Assembly (NCBI GenBank): GCA_002315235.1
Contig: DCGK01000008.1
Span: forward strand, 1 to 7,401
Source: Ruminococcus sp. UBA1780
Lineage (GTDB): Bacteria; Bacillota; Clostridia; Oscillospirales; Ruminococcaceae
Length of the DNA: 7,401 bases
Reading direction: 5' to 3'
Part shown: one piece after another, positions 7,028-7,401 of the stretch
Numbering within the stretch: position 1 is the first letter of the stretch
Layout: each line of letters opens with the position of its first letter
Program-made: the position numbers and the translations under genes
Notes under the pieces: model-generated
What the model saw: only the letters and a program-made list of their open reading frames with translations
The model's database searches: none
Told to the model about the DNA's origin: nothing

Positions 7028-7081
7028 ATGCTACAGAAATTAAAAAAAATTAAAAAAAATTTTTATCTGTTCAGGATATAA
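7028..7081 (+). CDS. Possible 17-aa cationic small ORF with strong Shine-Dalgarno
   Basis: The ORF reads MLQKLKKIKKNFYLFRI and is preceded by a perfect AGGAGG (7017-7022) with 5-nt spacing. A plus-strand TATAAT lies at 7004-7009, but no recognisable -35 stands 17 nt before it. The peptide has six basic and no acidic residues. Much of its Lys content comes from the A-tracts it overlaps, and the AGGAGG is also one arm of the inverted repeat, so the arrangement may be coincidence. No homologue is recognised. Confidence 0.15.
   Translation: MLQKLKKIKKNFYLFRI
7036..7065. promoter_or_regulatory. Helically phased A-tracts (possible UP element or bent DNA)
   Basis: The 10-nt unit TAAAAAAAAT occurs twice in tandem (7041-7060) and is followed by a T-run. 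A-tracts spaced by one helical turn are known to bend DNA and, upstream of a promoter, can act as an UP element. The placement would suit a dockerin gene promoter with its -10 near 7005-7010. This is inferred from sequence only. Confidence 0.35.
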
Positions 7082-7183
7082 CGATATAAAATGATTTTTA
7101 AATAAGCATTCCCGGAAAAACCTGCAGTGGTTACTGATTTAAACCTCACTTCATATCTTTCATTAACAGTTTCTATTCACTTG

Positions 7184-7401
7184 TTATTTTCCTTCAGCTG
7201 CCACTATCTGTTCCTCCGGTATTCCATATCTGCGTGCCAGTTCAGCGAGACTGTCAGCTCTGGTTTTTTCTGCATCACGTGCAGCTTCAGCCTCATCAGC
7301 TTTCTTTTTGAACCTCTCCAGTTCTATCTTATGAAGCTCGTCCACATATTCCTGCGTATACTCTTCAAGACACATGCTTACCACCTCCGATCTGTTGTTT
7401 C
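7184..7401 (-). CDS. C-terminal end of a probable Rpn/PDDEXK_2-type protein (5' end outside window)
   Basis: The reading frame is open to the window edge and ends with TAA at 7184-7186. The visible part begins N-T-R-S-E-V-V-S-M-C-L-E-E-Y, then becomes a highly charged helix rich in Lys, Glu and Ala (a likely coiled coil) and ends ARRYGIPEEQIVAAEGK. The pattern E-V-x-x-M-x-L-x-E-Y followed by a charged helical tail is familiar from the C-termini of Rpn/PDDEXK_2 nuclease-transposase-like proteins of Firmicutes; this is from memory and the catalytic domain is not visible. The alternative is a stand-alone 63-aa protein starting at the ATG 7373-7375, which has GGAGG 8 nt upstream. I prefer the fragment reading because the signature runs through that start. 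No convincing terminator follows. Confidence 0.5.
   Translation of the reverse strand, partial: NNRSEVVSMCLEEYTQEYVDELHKIELERFKKKADEAEAARDAEKTRADSLAELARRYGIPEEQIVAAEGK

Noticed and set aside
7119..7132. Terminator hairpin after the partial gene at the right edge
   Set aside because: The stem is only 4 bp (AACC/GGTT) and lies over 50 nt after the stop codon; the short T-run alone is not convincing.

Overview
The window looks like a piece of a chromosome from a gut or rumen Ruminococcus-type Firmicute (Oscillospiraceae). The evidence is moderate G+C, strong Shine-Dalgarno sites, a secreted protein with a cellulosomal type I dockerin, a Firmicute-style hybrid histidine kinase, and the C-terminal tail of what looks like a Rpn/PDDEXK_2-type protein. 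The genus is an inference; no rRNA or marker gene is present.

Layout: (1) positions 1-66, minus strand, are the first 22 codons of a DegV-family protein. (2) Positions 80-2923, minus strand, encode a 947-residue membrane-bound hybrid histidine kinase (six predicted membrane segments, HisKA, HATPase, degenerate receiver, true receiver, Hpt, helical tail). The DegV gene starts 13 nt after its stop, so the two are probably one transcript. (3) Positions 2924-3173 form a divergent intergenic region with two back-to-back sigma-A-type promoters. The kinase promoter is a full-consensus TTGACA-17-TATAAT whose spacer is almost filled by a perfect 17-bp palindrome, a likely operator. (4) Positions 3174-4511, plus strand, encode an 11-TM sodium:neurotransmitter-symporter (NSS) family transporter. 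(5) Positions 4512-4617 hold hairpins, including a strong one usable as a terminator from both sides. (6) Positions 4618-6948, minus strand, encode a secreted protein with an N-terminal dockerin followed by a large Beta_propel-type (PF09826-like) domain. (7) Positions 6949-7183 form a leader region with a nested, concentric inverted repeat whose outer arm covers the Shine-Dalgarno site of the dockerin gene, plus helically phased A-tracts. (8) Positions 7184-7401, minus strand, are the 3' end of a gene leaving the window.

The transporter and the kinase are divergent neighbours and could be functionally linked, for example amino-acid uptake and sensing, but nothing in the sequence proves it. 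The dockerin protein is a separate single-gene unit, probably displayed on a scaffoldin at the cell surface. The most interesting points are the spacer palindrome of the kinase promoter, the SD-sequestering nested inverted repeat ahead of the dockerin gene, and the dockerin/beta-propeller architecture itself. I see no CRISPR array, tRNA, rRNA or complete insertion sequence.
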